From the IMG/VR virus record IMGVR_UViG_3300042923_001760, positions 1 to 43,944 of that record: a stretch of DNA of 43,944 nt; one strand, 5' to 3'. Each line of letters opens with the position of its first letter. Within the stretch, counting starts at the first letter, position 1. Below the pieces are notes generated by a model. That model saw only the letters and a program-made list of their open reading frames with translations, made no database searches and was not told where the DNA came from. Shown here piece after piece: positions 32,470 through 40,168 of this stretch. This DNA comes from a virus. The translations under genes were made by a program, and so were the position numbers.

Positions 32470-32885
32470 GGGGTCTCCACTCGGACACCGCGCTTGACTA
32501 GCTGGCGAGCGCGACGGATGGCGTGGTCCCGGCCCGCCTCAGTGATCGCGAACTCATCCAGCCAGATGTCCGCCAGAGCCTTGACCTGGTCCTCGTCGAC
32601 CGGCGGGTGCTCACGGAAGTGCTCGTCGGCAGCCAGAAATGCGAGGGCCAGGCGGCGATGGTCGTCGTGAACACCGACGCGCTGGAGGCCGTCGGGGAAC
32701 TGAACTCGTCCGCCCTGACTCACCGACGTCACCTCGGGTAGTTCGTCGCGGCGGATGACGATGGCGTCCACCGGCACCACCTGAACCTCGGTGTTCGTGA
32801 CCGAGCCCAGGAACGCCGGGAGATGCGCGCTATTATTCCGGACGCGCACGATCGATCCGTCCAACATTTGGAAGTACCTGTTCAT
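32466..32885 (-). CDS. Early hypothetical protein (139 aa)
   Basis: MNRYFQMLDGSIVRVRNNSA. An N-terminal beta domain (1-80) is followed by helices (ALADIWLDEFAITEAGRDHAIRR). ATGA joints on both sides. No family recognised. Confidence 0.75.
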   Translation of the reverse strand: MNRYFQMLDGSIVRVRNNSAHLPAFLGSVTNTEVQVVPVDAIVIRRDELPEVTSVSQGGRVQFPDGLQRVGVHDDHRRLALAFLAADEHFREHPPVDEDQVKALADIWLDEFAITEAGRDHAIRRARQLVKRGVRVETP

Positions 32886-33076
32886 GACTGCTCCTCGATT
32901 CCGAGTTGCTGCAAAAGGAAAGCCGCCTCGTCGTTTCCGAAGCGGCGGCGAATTAACTGGCGGGCGAGGCGTGCGTCATCGGGTGGGATGTGCACGTCGT
33001 CGAGTAGGCCCGTGTCTTGCCCGAACCATCCCTCGGTCGGTCGGGGCGCCATCATGTCCTGCACAACACCAGTCAC
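32882..33076 (-). CDS. Early hypothetical protein (64 aa)
   Basis: GTG start overlapping the upstream stop. TGWFGQDTGLL-like middle, and helical DDARLARQLIRRRFGNDEAAFLLQQLG. No known family. Confidence 0.65.
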   Translation of the reverse strand: MTGVVQDMMAPRPTEGWFGQDTGLLDDVHIPPDDARLARQLIRRRFGNDEAAFLLQQLGIEEQS

Positions 33077-33507
33077 GAGCTGCCCTCCTTGTCGTAGTCG
33101 TCAGCAAGTAGTGCAGGACTCGCGTTGCCTACGTGAGTCAGGCAGGCGATGACAATGCGACTCCACTCGCGAGCCGAGATTCGGCGCGACTGGGTCCCTC
33201 CACGGCCGAGGTGCTTGTACCAAGTCGCCCGGAACCCCGACGCGTGGTGATGGAAGTTGGGAGGGCACCCGTCTCGATGCTCGCCCTCGCCGTCGCACCA
33301 GCAGTAGGAGCGAAGGTCGAACAGCGGGCTGCTGAAGGAGCCGCCCGAGTTGCCAGTGATTGGCCCCTGCCCTTCCTCCTCTCGCCCGGATGCCTCGGCA
33401 TGGAACGCGGCAATCAACTCGATGCCAGCCTCGACGTGCGGCTCCATGTCGATCGAGTGCCACCGGTTGTTCGACAGGATCAACTGCCCGAGTTCGAGGT
33501 TGCTCAC
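33073..33507 (-). CDS. Early Cys/His-rich protein (144 aa)
   Basis: GTG start (MSNLELGQLILSNNRWHSID). Residues about 62-100 are rich in Cys, His and Trp (YCWCDGEGEHRDGCPPNFHHH), a likely metal-binding site, followed by GFRATWYKHLGRG, a motif seen in other actinophage early proteins. Function unknown. Confidence 0.75.
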   Translation of the reverse strand: MSNLELGQLILSNNRWHSIDMEPHVEAGIELIAAFHAEASGREEEGQGPITGNSGGSFSSPLFDLRSYCWCDGEGEHRDGCPPNFHHHASGFRATWYKHLGRGGTQSRRISAREWSRIVIACLTHVGNASPALLADDYDKEGSS

Positions 33508-34019
33508 TGCGCGGCCTCCTTGAGCTCGGTCACGCGGGCACGGATCGCGTCGTGCAGGGCGGGGAACTCTGCCCACCACGCCTGCAACTCCGCCTGATCC
33601 GTCGACGCCGCGACCTGAGCAGGAGTCGGCGCATCGGGCAGCGGCTCCACGACGTGCGGTGCGCGCTTCCCCCGAGTCACAGTCAACGCGATCGTGCGGC
33701 GCGAGTCGATGTGGGACAGGTGGCTGATCTTGATGCCACCAACCTTGTCCCGGCCGAACGTAACCTCGGGGTCGCGGTACAGGGTGAGTCGACGGCCCGC
33801 GTACTCGACCGCTTCCTTGCCCCACGCGTCCACCATCACCCTGCGCATGCTCTTGCTCGGGCGGTAGGGGCGGCCGGGGATCTCGACCAGGTGCACGTTC
33901 ACGGGCTGCTCGGCCGATCCCGCGGACACCTTGTCGATGGTGAACGTGCGCGGCCCGGTGAGCAGGTCCTCGGCGTTGAGCTGGTCAGACTTCGGGGCGA
34001 TTGTCTCCGTGAGGTCCAT
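33504..34019 (-). CDS. Possible recombination partner of YqaJ (171 aa)
   Basis: MDLTETIAPKSDQLNAEDLL, then a strand-rich core with RRVMVDAWGKEAVEYAGRRL, TLYRDPEVTFGRDKVGGI and KISHLSHI. The C terminus is helical and acidic. No RecT/Erf-type annealing protein is recognisable elsewhere, and this gene lies two genes from the exonuclease, so it could supply single-strand binding or annealing. That is inference; I do not recognise a characterised family. Confidence 0.75.
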   Translation of the reverse strand: MDLTETIAPKSDQLNAEDLLTGPRTFTIDKVSAGSAEQPVNVHLVEIPGRPYRPSKSMRRVMVDAWGKEAVEYAGRRLTLYRDPEVTFGRDKVGGIKISHLSHIDSRRTIALTVTRGKRAPHVVEPLPDAPTPAQVAASTDQAELQAWWAEFPALHDAIRARVTELKEAAQ

Positions 34020-34020
34020 G

Positions 34021-34239
34021 TCAGCCCCTCAGCTTCTTGATGAGGCGCGCGTTGGTGGTCGGGGACAGCGCCTCGAGCGCATCCGCCACGTCTTCCGCGC
34101 GGACCCACAGGACGTCGTCCTCGCGCCGCCCACGGATCGCGGGCATGGGGTTGGTTACGGGCTTCGGGGTCTGCGACTCGGCGGGGCGCGACTTCCCCTG
34201 GGCGGCAGGATTGCGGATGAACTCGTCGAAGACGTCCAT
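34021..34239 (-). CDS. Early hypothetical protein (72 aa)
   Basis: MDVFDEFIRNPAAQGKSRPA, then a Pro-rich linker and a helical VRAEDVADALEALSPTTNARLIKKLRG. It starts 2 bases after the exonuclease stop and ends 1 base before the next start, so it belongs to the recombination cluster. Confidence 0.65.
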   Translation of the reverse strand: MDVFDEFIRNPAAQGKSRPAESQTPKPVTNPMPAIRGRREDDVLWVRAEDVADALEALSPTTNARLIKKLRG

Positions 34240-34241
34240 CG

Positions 34242-34916
34242 TCAGATCACCATTTCTTCCTCGAGCACTCGCTCGGTCATGGGCAGCCCGTGGACTGCGG
34301 TCTGGTAGGCGGTGACCATCTGTGCGGCGGTGGTCTCGAACTGTCGGACGGCCGCGATGATGGCCTGATGCCACTTGGCATCTGGGTGGACGCGCTTGAC
34401 CCAGAGGGGCATGCCGCCGGAGTACGACACGTAGTCGCACCAGGCGCGCCCGGAGACCAGCAGGCCCGCTTGGATCTGGGCCATGTTCTCCGCCGGCACC
34501 TGGTCGGAGAGGATGGTTTGCAGGTGGCGCTTGGCGCGGCGGGACTTGATCTCGATGAGCCCGTCGTCACCCACGAGGCCGTCCGGGGAGTAGCCGACGC
34601 GCCACCCGTCACCCTCGCGGATCATGAACCCGTACTCGGTGACGGGCGCGTGGTGCTCGGCGTACTTCTCGCGCGCGCGTGGTTCGTCTTCGATGCCTCG
34701 CCACATGTCGTCGGTCATGCGCGACGGTTCCGTGTACCCGGTGATGCGTTCGGCGACGAGGGTTGCGGTGAGGCTGCGGGACGTGTCGTTGGCCGCGGGC
34801 TTGAGCGTGGACGGGGTGACGAGCTGCCCGACCGTGGATGCGGTGACGATGCCGCGGCGTGCGGCGTGCCACTCTTCCGACCCCTGTACGAGGTCACGGA
34901 TGACGATCAGGCTCAT
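34242..34916 (-). CDS. YqaJ-type recombination exonuclease
   Basis: 224 aa. PD-(D/E)xK fold of the YqaJ/lambda exonuclease family: EEWHAARRGIVTAS at the N terminus, WRGIEDEPRAREKY, then the active site GYSPDGLVGDDGLIEIKSRR (Asp, Glu-x-Lys) and ENMAQIQAGLLVSG. It digests one strand of DNA ends to make 3' tails for annealing. Stop and start overlaps place it in the early operon. Confidence 0.92.
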   Translation of the reverse strand: MSLIVIRDLVQGSEEWHAARRGIVTASTVGQLVTPSTLKPAANDTSRSLTATLVAERITGYTEPSRMTDDMWRGIEDEPRAREKYAEHHAPVTEYGFMIREGDGWRVGYSPDGLVGDDGLIEIKSRRAKRHLQTILSDQVPAENMAQIQAGLLVSGRAWCDYVSYSGGMPLWVKRVHPDAKWHQAIIAAVRQFETTAAQMVTAYQTAVHGLPMTERVLEEEMVI

Positions 34917-35224
34917 GCGTCACCGCCGAGGATGAGGCGGGCGAGACGCATGGCCGGGTCGCGGTGGGCGTCCGGTCGGTCGTACAGCGGCTCGGGCTCG
35001 TCGTCATGCACCGGATACCAGACGTCATAGGACGCGAGTTCCAGAGTCTCCGCCACAAGCTCGGCTACGCCCAGGCTTGAGAACCCGAGATCGTCAAGCG
35101 AGTAGTAGGCCACCCCGGGCTTGCACTCGCCCGCCGCCTTGATCTTGCGGGCGGCGCGACGCAAAAGGTCGGACCCGCGTGTATCAGGGTGGCTAGTTGC
35201 GCCTCCCTCAGGGTGTGAAGTCAC
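34913..35224 (-). CDS. Early hypothetical protein (103 aa)
   Basis: GTG start. After a Ser/Gly/His-rich N terminus comes SDLLRRAARKIKAAGECKPG, then VAELVAETLELASYDVWYPV and MRLARLILGGDA. It is a paralogue of the protein at 37047-37319 (DLLRRAAAKIRA ... ARRILGEDE). A recurrent actinophage early family of unknown function. Confidence 0.75.
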   Translation of the reverse strand: MTSHPEGGATSHPDTRGSDLLRRAARKIKAAGECKPGVAYYSLDDLGFSSLGVAELVAETLELASYDVWYPVHDDEPEPLYDRPDAHRDPAMRLARLILGGDA

Positions 35225-35418
35225 TTGGCGTCTCCCTCAGCGGTGGCGAGCCATGCGTCGACGGCGGCGGCGCGACGCTCCATGCCCTTCACGCCGGCGA
35301 AGCGGTTGATGCGGCGGCCGTCGTTGAGCACCCACACGATCACGCCGTCGTAGATGCCCTCGTACCCGCCGTCGATGCCGTACGCGACGTCGTCCATGGT
35401 CCAGTCGGGGGTGTTCAC
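35221..35418 (-). CDS. Early hypothetical protein (65 aa)
   Basis: GTG start overlapping the upstream stop (GTGA). VNTPDWTMDDVAYGIDGGYE, then VIVWVLNDGRRINRFAGV and a helix ending in AEGDAK. A small alpha/beta protein with no known family. Confidence 0.7.
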   Translation of the reverse strand: MNTPDWTMDDVAYGIDGGYEGIYDGVIVWVLNDGRRINRFAGVKGMERRAAAVDAWLATAEGDAK

Positions 35419-35657
35419 TTGGACTCCCGCGTCCACAGCGTGTACGAGGAATCGGCCAGCAGTACCCGCGCCGCCACGACGACGAACACAGACTCGATGT
35501 ACCCGAGGCTGGGGAGGGCTGACACCTGGGACAGCGCCCACGAGAGGATGGCGCCGTAGAGGGAGTAGACGGCGACGCCCGCGAGGAACTGGGTGATCCA
35601 GTCGGTTGCGCTGCGCTTGGGGCGGACGATGGTCACGTTGACGGTGGGCTGGCTCAC
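35415..35657 (-). CDS. Small membrane protein (80 aa)
   Basis: GTG start (MSQPTVNVTIVRPKRS). Two hydrophobic stretches (about 20-39 and 50-67) with short loops, ending LLADSSYTLWTRESK. It is coupled by GTGA to the 30-aa membrane micro-protein upstream. Function unknown; an accessory to host takeover or superinfection exclusion is possible. Confidence 0.7.
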   Translation of the reverse strand: MSQPTVNVTIVRPKRSATDWITQFLAGVAVYSLYGAILSWALSQVSALPSLGYIESVFVVVAARVLLADSSYTLWTRESK

Positions 35658-35746
35658 TTGCGGCTCCTGAGATCGAAGAAATACCGCCCAAGCCACGTGA
35701 CGGCTAGGACGGCGAGAAGGATGAGTGCTGTGTGCCCCTCACTCAC
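35654..35746 (-). CDS. Membrane micro-protein (30 aa)
   Basis: GTG start with GAGGAG 7 bases ahead. SEGHTALILLAVLAVTWLGR makes one membrane span, followed by basic YFFDLRSRK. It overlaps the gene before by 8 bases and the one after by 4. Confidence 0.65.
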   Translation of the reverse strand: MSEGHTALILLAVLAVTWLGRYFFDLRSRK

Positions 35747-36539
35747 GGTGAGGCTCCTCAGTCGGGTGCCGGGTCAGCATCTCGTCGAGGTCGGTGTAGA
35801 TCGGGAGGTCCGGGTAACGGGCGGCGACCTTCGTCATCGTCTCGGCGGGCACGCGGCCGAGTACGTTCCCGAGGCCTGCCTTCAACGGTTCGTCCCTCTC
35901 GACGTATCGCTTGCCCATCGCGTTCGAGTCGGCGGGCGGGAGGTAGAGGGCGACGATGCGGGCCATGGATGCGCGGAAGCCGCGTGCCCCGAGGACGACG
36001 GTGCCGAATGCTTCGACGACGCCGGAGATTCGGTTGGGGGAGTCGGCGTAGTCGAGTGACCCGGAGAGGTACCCGTGCCAGCCGCATGAGCAGTTGATGA
36101 GGGAGTGGCTGGTGTCGCCGTGGTTGCCGTACAGGGGTGCGGGTTCCTCGGTCGCGACACCCTCCACGCCGTCGACGGTCCAGGACCAGCCGCGGGGGAT
36201 GTACTCGATCTCGGGCCACTCGCGGTACTGGTCGGTGCCGGGTGTTCCCCAGGACCGCATGTTGCCGGTGAGGCGCTGTTCGGTGACGCGGGTAGGGAGG
36301 CGGGTGGAGACGCCGACTCCGGGGACGTCCCACCCGGTGACGCGCCAGCATTCGGCGTAGTTCACTCCGGGCGTCCAGATGCGTTTGACGACGACTCCCA
36401 TGAGGTGGCCGTCGGGGTTTGCGGTGAAGGTGCGGGCGCCGAAGATGCTTGAGGCGCGTACTTCGACCGTGTCGAACTCGATGCCGGCACCGAGTGGTTG
36501 TGTGGGGGGTGTCCCTCCCCACCCGTCGTCGACGCTCAT
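35739..36539 (-). CDS. Early hypothetical protein (266 aa)
   Basis: The N-terminal half is beta-rich. Around 145-200 it has CSCGWHGYLSGSLDYADSPN followed by VVEAFGTVVLGARGFRASMA. The last 60 residues are helical. The CxCGxxxY plus 'GxVxxGxxGFRAxxAxI' pattern recurs in actinobacterial and phage proteins of unknown role. Largest unidentified gene of the early operon. Confidence 0.8.
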   Translation of the reverse strand: MSVDDGWGGTPPTQPLGAGIEFDTVEVRASSIFGARTFTANPDGHLMGVVVKRIWTPGVNYAECWRVTGWDVPGVGVSTRLPTRVTEQRLTGNMRSWGTPGTDQYREWPEIEYIPRGWSWTVDGVEGVATEEPAPLYGNHGDTSHSLINCSCGWHGYLSGSLDYADSPNRISGVVEAFGTVVLGARGFRASMARIVALYLPPADSNAMGKRYVERDEPLKAGLGNVLGRVPAETMTKVAARYPDLPIYTDLDEMLTRHPTEEPHRE

Positions 36540-36543
36540 GGGT

Positions 36544-36696
36544 CTACGCCGGGATGGGCTGGGGCTCGACGACGGGTGAGGGTTCGGCGGGCGCGGGGAC
36601 CTCTGCCGGCGGGACGATCTCGATGATTTCGGTGGAGGTCTCTTCGCCGGTGTCGCCGAGCTTGTAGGGGCGGACGGTCTGGGTGGTGTTGAACAT
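36544..36696 (-). CDS. Small early protein (50 aa)
   Basis: MFNTTQTVRPYKLGDTGEET, then IIEIVPPAEVPAPAEPSPVV: acidic, Pro-rich and probably unstructured. GAGGAG stands upstream of the ATG. Confidence 0.65.
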   Translation of the reverse strand: MFNTTQTVRPYKLGDTGEETSTEIIEIVPPAEVPAPAEPSPVVEPQPIPA

Positions 36697-36707
36697 GTCG
36701 TGTCTCC

Positions 36708-36902
36708 TCAGGCGTCGATGGTGGCGAGGGCGTGCTGTGCGGTGAAGTCGGACGCGGGCCCGTACTGGACCTCGGTGGTGAACCCGACGCGCGTGGTCTT
36801 GTCGGCGCGGAAGGTCACGGTCTGGGCCTGCTGGGTCTCGCGGTCGAGGATCGTGGAGACGATCACTCCGGGGCGGACGTGGTTGACGAGCTGGGGGTTC
36901 AT
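36708..36902 (-). CDS. Early hypothetical protein (64 aa)
   Basis: MNPQLVNHVRPGVIVSTILD, strand-rich (AQTVTFRADKTTRVGFTTEV), ending in a helix. A compact beta protein of unknown role. Confidence 0.7.
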   Translation of the reverse strand: MNPQLVNHVRPGVIVSTILDRETQQAQTVTFRADKTTRVGFTTEVQYGPASDFTAQHALATIDA

Positions 36903-36906
36903 GGGT

Positions 36907-37050
36907 TTAGCCCTTTCGGTGGTTTCCGGTGGGTGTGTTGGTGGTGGAGCATTCGCAGCGCCACCAGGTGCAGGTTGGGTTGTTGCAGTGGGGGACGGGT
37001 TTGGTGGGGCGTGGTTTGCCGCAGGATCCGCAGAACGCGTCGGCGGTCAC
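36907..37050 (-). CDS. Zinc-ribbon micro-protein (47 aa)
   Basis: GTG start with GGGGAGG ahead, overlapping the upstream stop (GTGA). Six Cys plus His: FCGSCGKPRPTKPVPHCNNP, then TCTWWRCEC. This is a likely zinc ribbon. Function unknown. Confidence 0.7.
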   Translation of the reverse strand: MTADAFCGSCGKPRPTKPVPHCNNPTCTWWRCECSTTNTPTGNHRKG

Positions 37051-37319
37051 TCGTCCTCCCCGAGGATGCGGCGGGCGAGGGCTTCCTCGTCCTCGAACCC
37101 GGCGGCATCCGGACCGTCATAGGTCGCGATGTGCCAGGCGCTCTCGTCAAGCACTCGGGCCACGAGCCGAGCCGTACAGGGATCCCAGAGGTTGACGTGC
37201 GTCTCGACGTCGCTTGCCTCGCCCGGGTCGCCGTGCCAGTCGGGACCAAGCTCGCGGGAGGCGAGGGTGGCGGTCGCGCGGATCTTGGCTGCGGCTCGGC
37301 GTAGCAGGTCAGCGCTCAT
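37047..37319 (-). CDS. Early hypothetical protein (90 aa)
   Basis: MSADLLRRAAAKIRATATLA, then VNLWDPCTARLVARVLDESA and EEALARRILGEDE. Paralogue of 34913-35224. Coupled to both neighbours. Confidence 0.75.
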   Translation of the reverse strand: MSADLLRRAAAKIRATATLASRELGPDWHGDPGEASDVETHVNLWDPCTARLVARVLDESAWHIATYDGPDAAGFEDEEALARRILGEDE

Positions 37320-37573
37320 GAGTCCTCCATAGCGTCGCGTACTGACTGGGCTATCTGTTCCTTGGTGACTGTGACCTCGACCTCTACGGGTGCAGGTCGG
37401 AGCGCTTCGGCGACCGCAAGCAGGGACTCGGCGATCGCGAGGTTGCTCCGAGCGACCTGCGACGACTCCGATTCGGGGTACTGACGCCCGCGAGCGTCGA
37501 CTGACCAGTGCCCCGAGAGGGCATCGGCGATAGTGCGCCGCGCAGTATCGCGCTGGGTCCCGTAGGCGCTCAT
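37316..37573 (-). CDS. Early hypothetical protein (85 aa)
   Basis: MSAYGTQRDTARRTIADALS, then two helices (SNLAIAESLLAVAEALR; TKEQIAQSVRDAMEDS). ATGA joints on both sides. No known family. Confidence 0.7.
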   Translation of the reverse strand: MSAYGTQRDTARRTIADALSGHWSVDARGRQYPESESSQVARSNLAIAESLLAVAEALRPAPVEVEVTVTKEQIAQSVRDAMEDS

Positions 37574-37722
37574 GCGTAGGACCCCGCGGCGAAGATGAGG
37601 ACCCCGAGGCCAGCGATAACGAGCCCGGAGAACACCTGCGCGAGTGAGTCGCCGTGCCAAATGACTCGGCCTCCGCCCCACATGATGAGGACGGAGGCCA
37701 GTGCAGCGATCCAGAAACTCAT
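37570..37722 (-). CDS. Small two-TM membrane protein (50 aa)
   Basis: MSFWIAALASVLIMWGGGRV, then FSGLVIAGLGVLIFAAGSYA. Two hydrophobic spans around a short polar turn. An upstream extension overlaps its neighbour and is rejected. Confidence 0.7.
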   Translation of the reverse strand: MSFWIAALASVLIMWGGGRVIWHGDSLAQVFSGLVIAGLGVLIFAAGSYA

Positions 37723-37970
37723 GAGACGACTTCCTTCCCTGTGCGGGTGTCGTAGGCGTACCAGCGGGCCTCTGGGAACGTGGGCCTCCGACCCAGAGCG
37801 CGGTATAGGTCGTTGATGATCTGCGCCACCTCCGGGCTCCGGTTCGCTAGGTCCGCCGCCGTGGTCGCCGCTGAGGATCGCCAGTACCTTCGGCTCAGCG
37901 GATCCGGGATGCGGTCGACAACCTCGGCGTCGACCGTGAGCGCGCACTCGATCTGGTATTTGCGCCTCAT
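37719..37970 (-). CDS. Early hypothetical protein (83 aa)
   Basis: MRRKYQIECALTVDAEVVDR: a strand, a helical region (ATTAADLANRSPEVAQIIND), then EARWYAYDTRTGKEVVS. Coupled to both neighbours. Confidence 0.7.
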   Translation of the reverse strand: MRRKYQIECALTVDAEVVDRIPDPLSRRYWRSSAATTAADLANRSPEVAQIINDLYRALGRRPTFPEARWYAYDTRTGKEVVS

Positions 37971-38188
37971 GGTCGGAGCCTGCTGAGGTGTGTGGCCGCG
38001 TCGAGGTACGCGCGGGCAGCATCCGTGGCGCGCATGTACGACGGCCACTCGTGCACGGCAAGATCAGGGTCACCTGGGTCGCCGTTGAAGTGTGCGTCGG
38101 CTGCGGTGAGGAACTCGTCTTGCCGTCGTGCGAGCTCGGTTTCGGCGGCCTCGTACTCGGCCTGCGTGTTCGAACGCCAACGGCTCAC
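37967..38188 (-). CDS. Early helical protein (73 aa)
   Basis: It starts at a GTG overlapping the upstream stop (GTGA), with GGGGAG 8 bases ahead; a GTG nine bases upstream is the alternative. Long helices: AEYEAAETELARRQDEFLTA and MRATDAARAYLDAATHLSRL. Confidence 0.65.
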   Translation of the reverse strand: MSRWRSNTQAEYEAAETELARRQDEFLTAADAHFNGDPGDPDLAVHEWPSYMRATDAARAYLDAATHLSRLRP

Positions 38189-38418
38189 TTCGGCCACTCC
38201 CCTCGCGCAACGTCGGCTGCGATCAGCATTCCCGCGAGGTAAGGGCGACTTTGTCCGCGCTCGCTTCCGTTAGCTGCCCCCTCGATGGTCTTGGCGATCC
38301 GCTCCTTCATTGCCAGGTCACGTGCCGCGAGCCAGCGGTCAAACTGACCGGAGGTCATTACCACCTCGTGCATGGCAGCGCGACGCACGTCGTCGGTGGT
38401 CGGCGTGTACTCGCTCAT
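38185..38418 (-). CDS. Early hypothetical protein (77 aa)
   Basis: MSEYTPTTDDVRRAAMHEVV, FDRWLAARDLAMKERIAKTI. Same family as 24415-24687 ('YTPT' opening). Unknown function. Confidence 0.7.
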   Translation of the reverse strand: MSEYTPTTDDVRRAAMHEVVMTSGQFDRWLAARDLAMKERIAKTIEGAANGSERGQSRPYLAGMLIAADVARGEWPK

Positions 38419-38723
38419 GTGGTTGCCTTCCATGCTTGCCACGCGCGTCGTGCAGCAGTGAGCCGCATAGACAGTGGCGTCGGGTCCGTGTCGTCGAACA
38501 GGTACGCGAGGGCTTCGAGGAGGTCGCCCATGGCCTGCTCGCGTGCGTCAAGGTTGACGATGCTGTTGCCGGCGATGCGGGTGAGTGCGGCCTCGGTGTG
38601 TGCCGCGTACCCGGGGATGGGCTGGTCACCGTGAAGGAACCACGCCTCGGTTTGAACGTCGTCGGGAACGTTGCGTGCAGCAGCCCACGCCCGCGACTCA
38701 GCCTGCGTGTCGAAGGCGCTCAT
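38415..38723 (-). CDS. Early hypothetical protein (102 aa)
   Basis: MSAFDTQAESRAWAAARNVP, helical throughout (EALAYLFDDTDPTPLSMRLT). Only the part from this ATG looks coding; the frame upstream of it is a shadow. Confidence 0.65.
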   Translation of the reverse strand: MSAFDTQAESRAWAAARNVPDDVQTEAWFLHGDQPIPGYAAHTEAALTRIAGNSIVNLDAREQAMGDLLEALAYLFDDTDPTPLSMRLTAARRAWQAWKATT

Positions 38724-38728
38724 GACGC

Positions 38729-38926
38729 TCAGGACCTCCCCGCCAGCAACTCGCGGGCGTAGGCGATGGCCTCGTGCGTGGTGTACATCGCGAACATGCC
38801 CACCACCCACCGCGCCATCTCCTGCTCCCGCTCGGTGAGCGTGCCCAGCTCGGTGGCCGTAAAGTCCGACCACTCGACCATGCGCGTGGACTCCGGGATC
38901 TCCTGCATCAGCGTGTCCAGCTCCAT
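38729..38926 (-). CDS. Early hypothetical protein (65 aa)
   Basis: ATG overlapping the upstream TAA (TAATG). MELDTLMQEIPESTRMVEWS, then a helical region with VVGMFAMYTTHEAIAYAREL. AGGAA lies upstream. Confidence 0.7.
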   Translation of the reverse strand: MELDTLMQEIPESTRMVEWSDFTATELGTLTEREQEMARWVVGMFAMYTTHEAIAYARELLAGRS

Positions 38927-39093
38927 TACTGCCACTTCCTTTCCTGTCTGTGGGCCTGCTCCTCAGCGGCCTCTTCATCACGAACCCGGGTAAGTTCGTG
39001 CCAGTAGTCCGGGTCTACGCGTCGTACGGCGTAGGTTTGCTCGGCGCGCAGGTCGTGCAGCGGGTCCCAGTAGTCGACGTAGGACTCAGTCAT
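38926..39093 (-). CDS. Early hypothetical protein (55 aa)
   Basis: MTESYVDYWDPLHDLRAEQT, rich in Tyr/Trp and then highly charged (RVRDEEAAEEQAHRQERKWQ). Unknown function. Confidence 0.65.
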   Translation of the reverse strand: MTESYVDYWDPLHDLRAEQTYAVRRVDPDYWHELTRVRDEEAAEEQAHRQERKWQ

Positions 39094-39413
39094 TGGGGCG
39101 TCTTCTCCCAGTCGTCCCAGCGCCACGACGGGAGCCAACCCTTGCCGTCGTTCTCGCCGCGGAGGATGGACAGCAGGTGGCGCCCGACCTCGACCTCGGC
39201 CTGCACGTCGGGGTGGCTGTACTCGGCGCGGGCGTCGAGCAGCCACTCGAGCCGTTCAAGGTTCCAGTCGGCGCCGAACACGAACGCCTGGCGGGTGCGG
39301 CGACCGACCGAGGGGCGCTCGGTGCGGTACTGCTCGTGCGGCCACCGCGCCTTTGCTTCGTCGAGCGGGGCGGCGTTGCGAGGCACGTAGCGCGACGTGA
39401 TCTCGTCGCTCAT
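39090..39413 (-). CDS. Early hypothetical protein (107 aa)
   Basis: MSDEITSRYVPRNAAPLDEA, then helices WNLERLEWLLDARAEY and AEVEVGRHLLSILRGEN. Coupled to both neighbours by ATGA. Confidence 0.7.
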   Translation of the reverse strand: MSDEITSRYVPRNAAPLDEAKARWPHEQYRTERPSVGRRTRQAFVFGADWNLERLEWLLDARAEYSHPDVQAEVEVGRHLLSILRGENDGKGWLPSWRWDDWEKTPQ

Positions 39414-39583
39414 CGGCCCCACCTCTTGTCCACCCACCGCGCCACCAACAACAAGCGCATGAACACGTGAGCCGACACACGCTGACGAACCGGCAGAGGC
39501 TTCCCCACGATCCGGGCGCGCTCGAGGACGAACGCCAACGTGAACACCGCGAACGCCACCAACACCGGCGACTCCGCGTTCAT
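39410..39583 (-). CDS. Small membrane protein (57 aa)
   Basis: MNAESPVLVAFAVFTLAFVL forms one N-terminal span. The basic C-terminal part (MRLLLVARWVDKRWGR) should face the cytoplasm. Unknown function. Confidence 0.65.
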   Translation of the reverse strand: MNAESPVLVAFAVFTLAFVLERARIVGKPLPVRQRVSAHVFMRLLLVARWVDKRWGR

Positions 39584-39999
39584 CGCGCACCCGCTACCTG
39601 GTCGTGGGGGATGGTCTCGCGCGAGCCCATGTCGACCGTGACGGACTTCGCGTTCCAGCGGATCACGGGGAGCCAGCGCCCGGACATGGACCACAGAACC
39701 TCGGCGCAGTCGCCGTAGCGTTCCCGCAGGTTCGCGGACTCATGCGCGTCGGCCTTTGCCTGCCGGATCGCGGGCGCCTGCTCACGGCGCCTCTCGGCAG
39801 CGACCTTCGCGGCCCAGTAGTCGACCCGCTCGTTGAGCTTGCGCCACTGGCGCGCCTCGGAGTCGATGTTGCCGCGCTTGCGCAGTGGCAGGTTCAGTGT
39901 GCCGTGATCGAGCGCACCGTCTCGGGTCGGGAAGTGACGCTCCGCGAACGCGCCCCGTGCGGCCTCTGCCTTCGCGAGGTTCTCCGTCGCGGCGCTCAC
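39580..39999 (-). CDS. Early hypothetical protein (139 aa)
   Basis: GTG start overlapping the upstream stop (GTGA). Long charged helices (ARQWRKLNERVDYWAAKVAA) and a C-terminal strand pair SGRWLPVIRWNAKSVTVDMG. No known family. Confidence 0.7.
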   Translation of the reverse strand: MSAATENLAKAEAARGAFAERHFPTRDGALDHGTLNLPLRKRGNIDSEARQWRKLNERVDYWAAKVAAERRREQAPAIRQAKADAHESANLRERYGDCAEVLWSMSGRWLPVIRWNAKSVTVDMGSRETIPHDQVAGAR

Positions 40000-40163
40000 A
40001 GTCCCCGCCACCCGTCAGTCCACGGGTTCTCCGACGGCTCAACCAGGCCCTCACGCCACGGCCTGTACCCGCCCACACCATCCGCCACGTCCAAACGCGA
40101 CGGCGGCTCCTCGTGCGAATCCAGCTCGCCACCGTTCAACCAAACCAAGAACCTACGAAACAT
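39996..40163 (-). CDS. Early hypothetical protein (55 aa)
   Basis: MFRRFLVWLNGGELDSHEEP, then GYRPWREGLVEPSENPW. Trp/Pro-rich. Second gene of the early operon. Confidence 0.65.
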   Translation of the reverse strand: MFRRFLVWLNGGELDSHEEPPSRLDVADGVGGYRPWREGLVEPSENPWTDGWRGL

Positions 40164-40168
40164 GGGGA

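Noticed and set aside
35415-37722. Small membrane proteins as holins
   Set aside because: They lie in the early operon far from the endolysin; the two-TM protein next to the endolysin is the better candidate.
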